Source of the DNA: Desulforapulum autotrophicum
GTDB taxonomy: Bacteria; Desulfobacterota; Desulfobacteria; Desulfobacterales; Desulfolunaceae
DNA length: 64,000 nt
Assembly: GCA_020723285.1 (NCBI GenBank)
Contig: DYJE01000001.1
Span: 185,409 to 249,408, forward strand
Reading direction: 5' to 3'
The translations under genes were made by a program, and so were the position numbers. Under the pieces are notes generated by a model, which did no database searches, had not been told where the DNA came from, and saw only the letters and a list, made by a program, of their open reading frames with translations. The stretch's first letter is position 1; the number at the start of each line of letters is the position of its first letter. Below are positions 54,433-64,000 of the stretch, piece by piece.

Positions 54433-55191
54433 TTATAGCGGCATGATCTTGTCCATCATGGCATTCACCGCCGCAACAGACGGGCTTTCGTCGGGAAGAT
54501 CCATGAGGGATTTCTTTTCCATGTCGAAATCAAGGAGCATGGGATCGTCGGGGATGATACCGATGATGGGGACTCCGATGGCACTGGCTTCGGCCATGAA
54601 GGCGTCGTTCAATTGTGCAGGGGCCCGGGTCACGATCATGCCTTTTTCACGGATGTCCAGCTTGAGGCCGCCGAGCATGTCGTGGATGCGTTTCAGGGCT
54701 CGGAGCCCCCTTAACGAATAGTCGGTGATTAAAAGGAGCATGTCCACCCTTCCGCTGGTCCGCCTACTCAGATGTTCCATGCCCGCTTCGTTGTCCACCA
54801 CCAGATACGTGTAACTTTTGGAAAGCTGCTCTGAAAATCGGTTTAAAATATTGTTGACCATGCAGTAGCAGCCCGTGCCTTCCTGCCTTCCCATCACCAG
54901 AAGATCGAATTCCTTCCGCTCGATAAGCACCTGGTTCATCAGCATTTCCAGATAATTCACCTTGTCCATGCCCTGAGGCAATCCTTGGGGATCTTTCATG
55001 AAATCCTCGCGGATATCCCCCACGGTCTTGGTCACGTCAATGCCCATGGTCTCGCCGAGATTTGAATTGGGGTCCGCATCCACGGCCAGAATCGGGTTAT
55101 GCGGTGATTTTGCCAGATAGCGGGTCACAAGACAGGCTGTGGTTGTTTTTCCGGTGCCGCCTTTTCCTGCGACGGCGATAACTCTTCCCAT
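54433..55191 (-). CDS. cooC: CooC-type nickel-insertion ATPase
   Basis: 252 aa MinD-fold ATPase that matures carbon monoxide dehydrogenase. Deviant Walker A GKGGTGKTTTACL, VDADPNSNLGET, Walker B-like LVVDNEAGMEHLSRRT. The CooC metal motif CxC is present as GTGCYCMVNN. Starts 35 bp after the AcsV-like gene and probably co-transcribed. The CODH/ACS genes themselves are not in the window. Confidence 0.93.
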   Translation of the reverse strand: MGRVIAVAGKGGTGKTTTACLVTRYLAKSPHNPILAVDADPNSNLGETMGIDVTKTVGDIREDFMKDPQGLPQGMDKVNYLEMLMNQVLIERKEFDLLVMGRQEGTGCYCMVNNILNRFSEQLSKSYTYLVVDNEAGMEHLSRRTSGRVDMLLLITDYSLRGLRALKRIHDMLGGLKLDIREKGMIVTRAPAQLNDAFMAEASAIGVPIIGIIPDDPMLLDFDMEKKSLMDLPDESPSVAAVNAMMDKIMPL

Positions 55192-55226
55192 AACTCCCCT
55201 TTCATCCTGTTATTAAATGGAGAACA

Positions 55227-57191
55227 TCAAATTCCCTGTTTCTGTTGTCTTGCCGCCCTCCGCTCATCCATACGCGCCTTCAGCCTGGGAAACAGGTTCA
55301 GATCCGTATGGGGCAGGAACAATGCGGCGATATAATGGTCCATGTAGGACGGTGTTTCCGAAAGTTCGAAATTGGTCATGGTTTTGGTCACTTCGCCCAC
55401 GTCATTTCGCAGGCGGTTGGTGAGGGAGCTCATCTTGGCACCCATGAGGGAGCCGTTTCCGATAAACGTGACCTTATCTGCGTCGGTTTCAGGCAGAAAG
55501 CCGATGGTCATGGCCTTGTCGAGGTCGATGTAACTTCCGAACCCGCCGGCCAGAATAACCTGTTCGATATCCTGGATGGTCAGCCCCACTTCTTCGAGCA
55601 GGGTCTGGCAGCCGCTGTAAACAGCCCCCTTGGCCCTGATCAGGTTGTCGATATCCGGTTCCGTGAGGACCACATCACGGTCGATCTGAGTTTCATGGGC
55701 CCAGGTCACCACATATTCCCAGATGTCGTCGGTTTTCCGTATCCTGGATGTGCCGAGATCCCGGTTGAACTTGCCCCGGCTGTCGATAACCCCCGTTTCG
55801 AACATGGTGGCCACCATGGTGATAAGCCCGGAACCGCAGATCCCCTTGGGCCGGACGTTTCCGATGGTCATGATCATGGGTTCGTATGTCACAGGATCGA
55901 TGGAAAAATCCTCGATGGCCCCTTTCGAAGCCCGCATGCCCAGCTTGATACCTCCGCCCTCAAAAGCGGGACCGGCCGAACAGGCGGTGCAGGCCAGCCA
56001 GTCCTTGTTGCCGATGACGATTTCCGCGTTGGTCCCGATATCGATGTACAACGTGAGTTTGTCGCTCCGGTACATGCCGGAACCCATGACACCCGACACA
56101 ATGTCCCCGCCCACATAGCTTGAAACCTGGGGAAAGACCAGGGCGATGACATGGGGAGCCAGGTTGAGACCCAGACTTTCGGCGTTCAGCGGCGGATAGA
56201 GCGTGGAGGCCGGAACATACGGGGCTCTCCTTATATACCGGGGGTTCACGCCGAGGAAAAGCTGGGTCATGGTGGTGTTCCCGGCGATGGTGATGGAGTT
56301 GATGTCTTCGGGATTGACTTTAGACCGTTTGTCCAGTTTGTCCAGAACCCGGTTGATGGTATCCACAACCACCTGCCTCAGCCGTTCAAGGCCCCCTTCT
56401 TTTTCCGCGTACATGATCCGGCTGATCACGTCCTCGCCGTAGCTGATCTGACCGTTGAACTCCCCGTACTGGGCCACGGCCTCCCCGGTGATCAGGTTGA
56501 CCAGCTGGCCGTAAATGGTGGTGGTACCGATGTCTAAGGCAATAGCATAGTTCCGGTCCGTGGTGTCTCCGGCCTGGACATTGATGATCCTGGATTTGCT
56601 GTCATCCCGAACCGGCCGCTCGATGACGGCGGTGATTTTGAAATCCTTTTCCCGCATGACGTCGGGGATTTTACGAATCACCGGCAGGGTAAGCTGGAGT
56701 TTCTTTTCATTGTGATGAAGCTTGAGATGGGTCACCAGCCGTGTGACATCCGAAATATTGTCCGAAGCCGACGGGGGTTCGAGCTCCACATACACCTTTT
56801 CCATGGGGGGCAGGAAAAGCCCCTGTTCCCTCAGCTGATTGAAATCCATTTCCTTGATTCGGGCGGTTTTCCTGGGGCTGCCCGCAGTGTTCAGGGCGCT
56901 GGCGTCCACCACCGATTCGGTGGGGATTCTCACCACAACGTCTCCCTCAACCTTGGACAGGCAAGCCAGTCTGTAGCCTTTTTCAAAATCCTCCTTTGAA
57001 AGCATGGACGAAACATCCCCCTTGATGTCTCCGCTTTCAACGATCACACGGCATTTGCCGCAAACCCCTTCACCGCCGCAGGACGCGTTTACATGAACGC
57101 CCGCGTCCATGGCCGCCCGGATCAGGGTTTCTCCGGAATCGATTTCCACGGCGGTATTGTGGGGAAGAAACGTGACTTTATGTTTACTCAT
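55227..57191 (-). CDS. AcsV/RamA-like ASKHA corrinoid-activating ferredoxin protein
   Basis: 654 aa. N-terminal [2Fe-2S] domain (residues 1-95; cysteines in NASCGGEGVCGKCR and RLACL), a linker, then an ASKHA ATPase-like (DUF4445) domain: ALDIGTTTIYGQ, TIAGNTTMTQLFLG, LYIDIGTNAEIVIG, AFEGGGIKLGMRA and ILAGGFGSYIDLDKAM. Reduces the corrinoid iron-sulfur protein from inactive Co(II), using ATP, in the Wood-Ljungdahl pathway or in methyltransferase systems. ATG 57191 has GAGGAG upstream. With CooC it indicates a CODH/ACS organism. Confidence 0.9.
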   Translation of the reverse strand: MSKHKVTFLPHNTAVEIDSGETLIRAAMDAGVHVNASCGGEGVCGKCRVIVESGDIKGDVSSMLSKEDFEKGYRLACLSKVEGDVVVRIPTESVVDASALNTAGSPRKTARIKEMDFNQLREQGLFLPPMEKVYVELEPPSASDNISDVTRLVTHLKLHHNEKKLQLTLPVIRKIPDVMREKDFKITAVIERPVRDDSKSRIINVQAGDTTDRNYAIALDIGTTTIYGQLVNLITGEAVAQYGEFNGQISYGEDVISRIMYAEKEGGLERLRQVVVDTINRVLDKLDKRSKVNPEDINSITIAGNTTMTQLFLGVNPRYIRRAPYVPASTLYPPLNAESLGLNLAPHVIALVFPQVSSYVGGDIVSGVMGSGMYRSDKLTLYIDIGTNAEIVIGNKDWLACTACSAGPAFEGGGIKLGMRASKGAIEDFSIDPVTYEPMIMTIGNVRPKGICGSGLITMVATMFETGVIDSRGKFNRDLGTSRIRKTDDIWEYVVTWAHETQIDRDVVLTEPDIDNLIRAKGAVYSGCQTLLEEVGLTIQDIEQVILAGGFGSYIDLDKAMTIGFLPETDADKVTFIGNGSLMGAKMSSLTNRLRNDVGEVTKTMTNFELSETPSYMDHYIAALFLPHTDLNLFPRLKARMDERRAARQQKQGI

Positions 57192-57611
57192 GATATCTCC
57201 TCAAGAATGGATCATGGACATGACAAATCAGGGAAAAACCGATGTAAAGACGCAAAAAAGGCCTCATAACGGAATCCGGTCAATTTCTTTTTTATTCTGT
57301 TTTTGGGTCTGATAACAACGTTCAATCTCAACGAAGTGAAAATACTAAATTGATATGCTGTACGAATCAAGGAAAATACCCCGGCTTAGTTAAAAAACCT
57401 TGCAGACTTTCTTCAATGGATCGATACCGCACGTTCTTTCCATTTATGTCTTTGATAAAATCCCGGTTTTTTATATAATGATCTTTTTTTCATTTACTTG
57501 GATGAAAAGGGACTTATTTTATACATCCAACTCCGCCGGATGGGTATTCCCATGGTGAGCACACTGCGCAAACCAGGCAGGTAAAACGTTTTAACGGGCA
57601 CGGAAAAGGTC
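57192..57611. other. 420-bp divergent intergenic region
   Basis: No coding signal. It holds the promoter at 57452-57479 for prfC and the leader of the AcsV-like gene. No terminator-like hairpin or known riboswitch recognised. Confidence 0.6.
57452..57479 (+). promoter_or_regulatory. Sigma-70 promoter of prfC
   Basis: TTGATA (57452-57457), a 16-base spacer and TATAAT (57474-57479). The leader to the prfC ATG would be about 125 nt. Confidence 0.65.
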
Positions 57612-59195
57612 ATGAAGGCAAACAGCAAAGAAATCGATAAACGAAGAACGTTCGGCATCATCAGCCACCCGGACGCAGGTAAAACAACCCTGACGGAGAA
57701 ACTCCTCCTGTTCGGAGGGGCCATTCAACAGGCCGGGGCCGTAAAAGCCCGGAAAAGCGACCGCCACACCACCAGCGACTGGATGGCCATCGAACAGGAA
57801 CGCGGCATTTCCGTCACCTCGTCGGTGATGAAATTCAATTACAGGGATTATGAAATCAACCTTCTGGACACACCGGGCCATAAGGACTTTTCCGAAGATA
57901 CCTACAGGGTTCTGACCGCCGTGGACAGCGCCATGATGATCATCGACAGCGCCAAAGGCGTTGAAAGCCAGACGGAAAAGCTCATGGAAGTGTGCAGGAT
58001 GCGGAACACCCCCATCATGACCTTCATCAACAAACTGGACCGGGACGGCATGAATCCCCTGGACATTCTGGCCGACATCGAGGACAAGCTCCAGATCGAG
58101 TGCACGCCCCTTTCCTGGCCCATCGGTATGGGAAAACGATTCAAAGGAGTTTACAACCTTTATAAAAAAGAGCTTCATCTCTTCACACCGGGAACGTCCA
58201 CACGGACCTCCGACGGCATCACCATCAGTGATCTCAACGATCCCACCCTGGATGAACACCTGGGCAGCCAGGCCGACGAACTGCGGGAAGACATTGAACT
58301 CATCGAAGGAGCCGCCGATCCGTTTGATCTGGCGTTATACCTCAAAGGCACCCAGTCCCCTGTTTTTTTCGGTAGTGCCGTGAACAATTTCGGGGTCAAG
58401 GAGCTCCTGGATTCTTTTGTAGAAATGGCCCCAAGTCCCATTCCCCGGATGACCCAGACCCGTGAGGTTTCTCCCTATGAAGATCCGTTCACAGGTTTTG
58501 TCTTCAAAATCCAGGCGAACATGGACCCGGCCCACCGGGACAGAATCGCCTTTTTCCGCATCTGTTCCGGGAAATTCACCAAAGGCATGAAAGTGCGGCA
58601 CCACCGGCTCGGCAAGGAAATCGCCATTGCCAACGCCACCATTTTCATGGCCCAGGACAGAACCCACGTGGAAGAAGCCTACCCCGGCGACATCATCGGC
58701 ATCCACAACCACGGAACCATCAAGATCGGCGACACGTTCAGCATCAAAGAAGAACTGAAGTTCACCGGCATCCCCAGTTTCGCGCCGGAACATTTCAAAC
58801 GGGTGATCCTCAAAAACCCCCTGAAAACGAAACAGCTTCAGAAAGGGCTGGTTCAGCTGGCCGAAGAAGGCACGGTTCAGGTATTCAAGCCCTTGAGAGG
58901 GGGCCAGTTCATCCTGGGCGCTGTGGGAGAGCTTCAGTTCGAAGTCACCATGGCACGACTGAAAACCGAATACAGCGTGGACGCCATCTACGAACCTGTG
59001 GACTACGGCATCACCCGCTGGGTCACCTGCTCCAACCCGAAAACACTGGATGCCTTCAAGGAAAAGAACATGAACAACCTTGCCCTGGATTCCGAAGGGT
59101 ACCTCAGTTATCTCACCACCAGTGAATGGCAACTCGGGTTCATCATGGAACAGAATCCGGACATCACCTTCCTTAAAACAAGGGAATTCAACTAA
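57612..59195 (+). CDS. prfC: Peptide chain release factor 3
   Basis: 527 aa GTPase that recycles RF1/RF2. G1 [17 protein letters not shown]2 region [13 protein letters not shown]3 [17 protein letters not shown]4 [10 protein letters not shown], plus the RF3-specific tail. The 527-aa length is normal. Followed 19 bp later by the large oxidoreductase gene, an odd neighbour. Confidence 0.95.
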   Translation: MKANSKEIDKRRTFGIISHPDAGKTTLTEKLLLFGGAIQQAGAVKARKSDRHTTSDWMAIEQERGISVTSSVMKFNYRDYEINLLDTPGHKDFSEDTYRVLTAVDSAMMIIDSAKGVESQTEKLMEVCRMRNTPIMTFINKLDRDGMNPLDILADIEDKLQIECTPLSWPIGMGKRFKGVYNLYKKELHLFTPGTSTRTSDGITISDLNDPTLDEHLGSQADELREDIELIEGAADPFDLALYLKGTQSPVFFGSAVNNFGVKELLDSFVEMAPSPIPRMTQTREVSPYEDPFTGFVFKIQANMDPAHRDRIAFFRICSGKFTKGMKVRHHRLGKEIAIANATIFMAQDRTHVEEAYPGDIIGIHNHGTIKIGDTFSIKEELKFTGIPSFAPEHFKRVILKNPLKTKQLQKGLVQLAEEGTVQVFKPLRGGQFILGAVGELQFEVTMARLKTEYSVDAIYEPVDYGITRWVTCSNPKTLDAFKEKNMNNLALDSEGYLSYLTTSEWQLGFIMEQNPDITFLKTREFN

Positions 59196-59214
59196 TCGAA
59201 AACGGACAACGGAC

Positions 59215-62200
59215 ATGAGCAAAAAAATCAGAGAAATTCCGTACAACTATACATCAGCCGACGATGAACTGATCGTCAAGCACCTGTTCGGAGAAGAAGT
59301 CTGGAACGAACTAGAAAACCTGAGGACCAGACGGGTCACCGGCCGTTCCGCCAAACTCCTTCTGCGCCTCATGGGCGACATGTTCATTCTTCGAAGGAAC
59401 CCGTTCCTGTACCAGGACCTGGTAGACAGCCTTCCCAAACGGCGGAAGTTCTTCACCGCCGCCGGTAACGACCTGTCCCTCATCGAAGGCACAGCCGCCG
59501 ACCACGACGTGCACAAAATCACCCGAAAGTGCCGGAAATACCTGAAAAAGCTATCGGACGGCATCAACCACCACAGCCAGAAACGGCGTAGGATACGGAA
59601 AGTCATCGGGTCCATCATCGGCAACGAAAACATCATGTTCGATCCTTTCGCCCTGATCAGCCATTCGACAGACGCCACGGACTGGAGGTTGTACCTTCCC
59701 CTGGCCGTTCTTCGTCCCACCGAGGAACGCCAGATCGCACCGCTTTTGAAAGCCGTTGAAACACTCCGGCTTCATGTGATCCCCAGGGGCGCGGGCACAG
59801 GCCTTACCGGGGGAGCCGTTCCCGTGTCGCCCAACTGCGTGATGATCAACACGGAAAAACTGAACCACATCCTGGGCATTGAAACCCGATCCTTTGAAAC
59901 CGAAGACGGAAGCACGGTTCCCATGAGCGTGCTTCACCTGGAATCCGGCGTCATCACCCAGAACGCCATGGAATTCGCCGCAAAGGAAGGTCTTGTTTTC
60001 GCCACCGATCCCACCAGTTCCTGGGCCTGCACCATCGGGGGAAACATCGCTGAAAACGCCGGTGGAAAAAAGGCCGTCATGTGGGGTACCGCCATCGACA
60101 ACCTGATTTCCTATAAAATCGCCATGCCCGGAGGCCGCTGGTTCGAAGTCAAAAGGGACAGACACCCTTTGCGCAAGATCCTTCATACAGACACCGTAAG
60201 CTTCACTGTTTATGATGAAAAAGGGATCGAAGTAAGGACCATCACCCTCAAAGGTCATGAGATCCGTAAAGACAGCCTGGGCAAGGACATCACCAACAAG
60301 GCCCTCTCCGGACTTCCCGGCATCCAGAAGGAAGGCACGGACGGCGTGATCACCTCGGCCCGGTTCATTCTTTACAAGGAATACGAATTCAAAAAGACCT
60401 TCTGCCTGGAATTTTTCGGCAACGACATGGAAGAAGCCAGCCGGGTCATCGTTGAAATATCCAAGGAATTCGTGAACGAAGGGAAGGAAGCCCTCATCGC
60501 GCTGGAGCACTTTGACGACGAATACATGGCCGCCATCAATTACAAAGTCAAAGCCCCCCGGAAAGAAAGCCCCAAGGCCGCGCTCCTCATCGACATGGTG
60601 GGACACGCTCCGGAGCATATTGAAAACGGTGTGAAACGGCTTGAAAATCTTCTGGCCCCCTATACCAACACCCACGTTTTCGTGGCCAAAGACGAGGCCG
60701 AAGCCGAACGTTTCTGGCGTGACCGGAAAAAACTGGGTGCCATCGCCAAACGGACCAACGCCTTCAAACTTAACGAAGACATCGTTCTTCCCCTGGACGC
60801 CCTGGCGGAATTCACCCGGTTCGCCGATCTGTACAACATGGAGGAGGACCGCCACAATCAGGCCCAGTTCATCCATGACATCCTGGATTACCTGGAGCAC
60901 GCGGAACCCCTGGAAGACAAGGAATGGCTGCTGGCCAGAATGCCCAAGGCCAAAGAGATCTGCTACAACGCCTTGACCGAGGTCGAGGCTGCGGCTCCGG
61001 AAACGCTGAAAAACGACGCCTGCTGCGGCAAACTCCTTTCGGATCTTGTGGTTTTCTTCCGGGGTTACGACCGGATTCTTTCGGAAATCCGCCAGATCTA
61101 CCATGAAAACCGTGAACGACGCATCATCATCGCCACCCACATGCACGCCGGTGACGGCAACGTTCATGTGAACATCCCGGTTTTTTCAAACGATATGGAC
61201 ATGATGGCCCGGGCAGCCAAGACAGCCGATGCGGTCATGGACAAGGCCGTGGAGCTGAACGGCGTGGTGAGCGGTGAGCACGGAATCGGCATCACCAAGA
61301 TGAAATACCTGGACCCCCGGCATGTCAGAGCCCTCAATGATTACCGTGAAGAAGTGGACCCCAAAGGCCTGATGAACCCCGGCCAGCTCAAAGACCCGGC
61401 CATTCACGAAAAAGTGTTCACGCCTTCTTTTAACCTTCTGGAACTGGAAGCCCGGATTCTTCAGCACAGCTCCCTGGAACAGCTGGCGGACAAAATCTCC
61501 ACCTGCGTGCGCTGCGGAAAGTGCAAAATCGACTGCTGCACCTTCTATCCGCAGTCCAATATGTTCTACCACCCCAGAAACAAGAACCTCGCCATCGCCG
61601 CACTGATCGAGGCCATTTTGTACGATGTTCAGAGATCCCACTCCACACGTTTCAAACATCTGAAACAACTGGAAGAAATCGCGGATCACTGCACCCTTTG
61701 CCACAAATGCTACACCCCCTGCCCCGTTTCCATCGACACGGGCGAGGTGTCCATCCTGGAGCGGGACATTCTCGCGGCACGGAAATACAAGCACACGTCC
61801 CTGGCCACCCAGATGTCCCTCAGGTATCTGCAAAGCCAGAACAAAATCCTGAACGCGGCGTTCAGGAAAGGTGTGATCACCTTTGGCGGAAACGTTCAGC
61901 GGCTGGGGCATGAACTGACGCGGCCCGTTGCGGAAATCCCGCATATCAAGGACCTGTACGCCATGCAGATGCTCAAGTCTCCACTGCCCAGGCCGTCGAA
62001 AGATACGCTCAGGGATTTTCTGCCGGTGTACCAGAACAACCAGGCCATGGTGATCAATCCCCAGGGTGAAGCCGCAAAAACCGTGTTCTATTTCCCCGGT
62101 TGCGGCTCGGAACGCCTTTTTTCAGACATTTCCAAGGCGTCGATCTATATCCTTTTAAAAGCGGGAATCCAGGTGGTTCTGCCTCCGCCGTTCCTCTGCT

Positions 62201-62829
62201 GCGGCTATCCGCTGAAAGTGAACGCCAAGACGGACCCGTACAACCGGACCACCTTGAAAAACTCCATCATCTTCAGCCAGATCAAGGAGATGCTGAACTA
62301 CATCACGTTCAGCGGTTGCCTGGTGAGCTGCGGAACATGCCGTGAAGCGTTGAGGGACATCGAAACGGAAAAGATCTTCGAATGCAGACTGGACGACATC
62401 AGCCATTTTGCGCTGGAAAACGGCCTTAACGTCAGCGGCGGCGGTGAGGCATTCTACCATGCGCCGTGCCACGACTCGTTCCAGGGAAAAGCCATGGAAA
62501 CCTTGTCCGCCAAAGCCGGATACACCCCCACGGCCATACCCCACTGCTGCTCTGAGAGCGGGACCATGCCCATGTCCCGTCCGGATATCTCGAACGCCAT
62601 GCTTGAGAGAAAACGGAACGCCATCATCGAGGCCAAAGGCGGGTCCAAAGGAGAACCGTCCGTGATCCTGACCAACTGCCCAGCCTGCATTCAGGGACTT
62701 GGTCGAAACCGCGACACCGGTATCATTCCCCGCCACATCGCCGTGGAACTGGCCATAAAGACCGGCGGTGAACTCTGGATGGACGAACTCGCGGGACTCA
62801 TTAAAAACGCCGAAGCCATCACATTCTAA
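59215..62829 (+). CDS. GlcD-GlcF-type fused FAD and Fe-S oxidoreductase (lactate/glycolate-like)
   Basis: 1204 aa from ATG 59215; the open frame from 59080 runs over prfC and is rejected. Domains: FAD_binding_4 (residues about 150-390; RGAGTGLTGGAVP, CTIGGNIAENAGG), FAD-oxidase C (about 420-745; HAGDGNVHVNIP, VSGEHGIGITKMKYL), two 4Fe-4S motifs (CVRCGKCKIDCC at 762; CTLCHKCYTPCPVSID at 825) and two CCG (GlpC/LutA-type) motifs (YFPGCGSERL at 958, LCCGYPLKVN; HAPCHDS at 1081, CCSESGTMPM; NCPAC at 1153). All ligands look intact. Oxidises a 2-hydroxyacid, probably D-lactate, to the Fe-S chain and on to quinone or another partner; no lutB-like gene nearby. Confidence 0.88.
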   Translation: MSKKIREIPYNYTSADDELIVKHLFGEEVWNELENLRTRRVTGRSAKLLLRLMGDMFILRRNPFLYQDLVDSLPKRRKFFTAAGNDLSLIEGTAADHDVHKITRKCRKYLKKLSDGINHHSQKRRRIRKVIGSIIGNENIMFDPFALISHSTDATDWRLYLPLAVLRPTEERQIAPLLKAVETLRLHVIPRGAGTGLTGGAVPVSPNCVMINTEKLNHILGIETRSFETEDGSTVPMSVLHLESGVITQNAMEFAAKEGLVFATDPTSSWACTIGGNIAENAGGKKAVMWGTAIDNLISYKIAMPGGRWFEVKRDRHPLRKILHTDTVSFTVYDEKGIEVRTITLKGHEIRKDSLGKDITNKALSGLPGIQKEGTDGVITSARFILYKEYEFKKTFCLEFFGNDMEEASRVIVEISKEFVNEGKEALIALEHFDDEYMAAINYKVKAPRKESPKAALLIDMVGHAPEHIENGVKRLENLLAPYTNTHVFVAKDEAEAERFWRDRKKLGAIAKRTNAFKLNEDIVLPLDALAEFTRFADLYNMEEDRHNQAQFIHDILDYLEHAEPLEDKEWLLARMPKAKEICYNALTEVEAAAPETLKNDACCGKLLSDLVVFFRGYDRILSEIRQIYHENRERRIIIATHMHAGDGNVHVNIPVFSNDMDMMARAAKTADAVMDKAVELNGVVSGEHGIGITKMKYLDPRHVRALNDYREEVDPKGLMNPGQLKDPAIHEKVFTPSFNLLELEARILQHSSLEQLADKISTCVRCGKCKIDCCTFYPQSNMFYHPRNKNLAIAALIEAILYDVQRSHSTRFKHLKQLEEIADHCTLCHKCYTPCPVSIDTGEVSILERDILAARKYKHTSLATQMSLRYLQSQNKILNAAFRKGVITFGGNVQRLGHELTRPVAEIPHIKDLYAMQMLKSPLPRPSKDTLRDFLPVYQNNQAMVINPQGEAAKTVFYFPGCGSERLFSDISKASIYILLKAGIQVVLPPPFLCCGYPLKVNAKTDPYNRTTLKNSIIFSQIKEMLNYITFSGCLVSCGTCREALRDIETEKIFECRLDDISHFALENGLNVSGGGEAFYHAPCHDSFQGKAMETLSAKAGYTPTAIPHCCSESGTMPMSRPDISNAMLERKRNAIIEAKGGSKGEPSVILTNCPACIQGLGRNRDTGIIPRHIAVELAIKTGGELWMDELAGLIKNAEAITF

Positions 62830-62836
62830 AAAAACA

Positions 62837-62871
62837 CCCCGGTCACGATTCATTCGAAATCGAGACCGGGG
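62837..62871 (-). terminator. Terminator of the radical SAM gene
   Basis: Stem CCCCGGTC-A-CGATT / AATCG-A-GACCGGGG with a T7 run on the minus strand (62828-62834), overlapping the stop of the oxidoreductase gene. Confidence 0.7.
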
Positions 62872-62972
62872 CATTGACAATTTGATGTCATTTCATGAAC
62901 CGGGAAAACTCCTGTCACGGCAAAACGGACGGGAGATTTTCCCTGATCTTTTTCACTAATCTTTTTCCCTGT

Positions 62973-63851
62973 TCAAAGTCCCCGCATGGCGTCACTTCGA
63001 AGGGCGTCGAGATTCCTGGTCTTCAGAATATCGTCCACGATCCGGACCATTTTGGCTTTATCCTTCTGAAGTTTTCCGCTCACGGGGAGGTAGTTTGATG
63101 CGTGGGAGCCGATAAAGGTCAGGTTGTCGATGTGGATATTCTCGAACATCACTTTCATTTCCCTTAAGGTTTCAAAGGGATCGGGAAGCTGGTATTCCCC
63201 GCTCTGGTAATGTTTGTAAAGAACGGTGTTGGGTACCGGTGTGTAGGTGAGCGCCGCGAGATAGCGGGGCCGCATGAGATTGGTGATGTCAGCAGTTAGA
63301 GCCGCGTGTTTCAAGGCCGCGTCCCCTCTTCCTGCGATACCCAGCAACACCATGGCGGAAAGGTTGATGTCCGCCGCAACCAGACTTTGCCCCGCCGCAA
63401 GCATCATGTCCCGTGTCACACCCTTGCCGATGGCGTCAAGCACATCGCCATCTCCGGATTCCACCCCGAGATACGCTTTGGTTAAACCCGCCGCCCTTAA
63501 AACCGCAAGATCCGAAGACCCTTTGTCCAGAGTGCTTTTCGGTCCCACATACATCCCCACATGACGCAGCGACGGAAACGTTCTGTACAGTTCTCCAAGG
63601 ATTTCAAGAATCACGGGTGTTTCCATGGCAATGGCGTCACCGTCACAGAGAAACACCTTTTCAAGATCACCGTAATAATTGGCGGCCATGGCAATGTCTT
63701 CCATGATCTCGTTCAGCGGGCGGACTCGGTATTTTCTCTCCTTGTACATGCCGCAGAACGTGCAGCCGTTGTGGGAGCACCCCACCGTGCACTGGAGCAG
63801 GTAACTGTTCGCTTCGGAAAACGGCCTGTAGATCTGTCCTTCGTATCGCAT
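62973..63851 (-). CDS. Radical SAM protein of unknown substrate
   Basis: 292 aa. Cluster cysteines lie in CTVGCSHNGCTFCGMY at residues 21, 25, 30 and 33; the spacing C-x4-C-x2-C (25, 30, 33) differs from the usual CxxxCxxC and belongs to the GCxHNxCxFC group. Later motifs: FLCDGDAIAMETP, KAYLGVESGDGDVLDAIGKG (ESG) and LAALTYTPVPNTVLY. No second Fe-S cluster or B12 domain. ATG 63851 has AAAGGAT nine bases upstream. Single gene; substrate unknown. Confidence 0.88.
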   Translation of the reverse strand: MRYEGQIYRPFSEANSYLLQCTVGCSHNGCTFCGMYKERKYRVRPLNEIMEDIAMAANYYGDLEKVFLCDGDAIAMETPVILEILGELYRTFPSLRHVGMYVGPKSTLDKGSSDLAVLRAAGLTKAYLGVESGDGDVLDAIGKGVTRDMMLAAGQSLVAADINLSAMVLLGIAGRGDAALKHAALTADITNLMRPRYLAALTYTPVPNTVLYKHYQSGEYQLPDPFETLREMKVMFENIHIDNLTFIGSHASNYLPVSGKLQKDKAKMVRIVDDILKTRNLDALRSDAMRGL

Positions 63852-63962
63852 GGTATCACATCCTTTCTGAGGCGGGGTTATAGAAATTGCTTATAACCCT
63901 GAAGGTATGGATGTCAAGACAAAACGACCACGACGTAACAGCCTTCCGGTATGGCGATAGCT

Positions 63963-63990
63963 CGTAGGTCGGGTTCCAAAACCCGACAAA
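63963..63990. repeat. REP-like palindrome
   Basis: CGTAGGTCGGGTT-CCAA-AACCCGACAAA: perfect 8-bp arms GTCGGGTT / AACCCGAC around 4 bases. GTCGGGTT...AACCCGAC ends preceded by CGTAG are typical of widespread REP elements. It is cut by the window edge, so a longer repeat cannot be ruled out. Confidence 0.5.
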
Positions 63991-64000
63991 TGATCCGATC

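Noticed and set aside
59551..61167. 538-aa open frame antisense to the oxidoreductase gene
   Set aside because: It mirrors a strongly coding gene with intact motifs; the frame has no recognisable domain and arises from high-GC third positions.

Overview
The window reads as chromosome of an anaerobic, probably sulfate-reducing Desulfobacterota (Desulfobacterales-like) bacterium. This is inferred from gene content only: a CooC-like ATPase beside an AcsV-type corrinoid-activating protein (Wood-Ljungdahl accessories), three-domain NifU with NifS as an Fe-S assembly pair, a glycolate/lactate-oxidase-like FAD/Fe-S fusion, a YcaO-TPR protein, and many two-component-free c-di-GMP/pilus genes. There is no rRNA, CRISPR array, prophage or intact IS element. 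Most of the window is housekeeping DNA of moderate GC; the minor-pilin block (about 47.9-50.8 kb) is visibly AT-richer.

Layout. 0-7.6 kb: 3' part of a membrane class III adenylate cyclase, nadC, valS, a 628-aa acidic repeat protein with a PopZ-like tail, and a secreted basic/charged protein. 7.7-13.7 kb (minus): an apparent operon of BY-kinase-like ATPase, Wzz-like protein, PKD/FG-GAP surface protein and Tat/lipobox DUF362 protein, preceded by a sigma-54-like promoter; then a PilZ protein. 13.8-18.5 kb (minus): an HPr-domain fusion protein overlapping ispD, RNase P RNA, a zinc-ribbon coiled-coil protein, a Nif3-family protein and a CAU-anticodon tRNA. 18.5-22.1 kb: dnaG-rpoD. 22.4-27.1 kb: lipoprotein, hisB, YcaO-TPR, and two overlapping glycosyl/nucleotidyl-transferase-like genes. 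27.1-29.2 kb: nifU-nifS.

29.3-39.3 kb is a sulfur amino acid centre. A minus-strand unit (HTH/two-CW regulator, metY, metX, metW) and a plus-strand unit (cysE, cysK, then ktrB-ktrA-DUF3592-EI24-sulfotransferase) diverge from one intergenic region that carries back-to-back promoters and a perfect 12-bp inverted repeat. 39.3-47.9 kb (minus): DedA, FadD, a LysA-fold enzyme with an altered active-site motif next to a SET-domain methyltransferase, a GAF/HD-GYP protein, an FAD protein, a thioesterase and a DUF202 protein.

48.2-54.3 kb (plus): fimT-pilW-pilV-pilX-pilY1 plus a small exported protein, with a near-perfect sigma-54 promoter just upstream of fimT. 54.4-57.2 kb (minus): cooC and the acsV-like gene. 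57.6-62.8 kb (plus): prfC and the 1204-aa oxidoreductase. 63.0-63.9 kb (minus): radical SAM protein. A REP-like inverted repeat lies at the right edge.

The items most worth following are the regulator/operator between the met and cys units, the SET plus LysA-like pair, the HPr fusion at ispD, the DDIIDL-repeat protein, and the two sigma-54 sites that both drive surface-structure operons.
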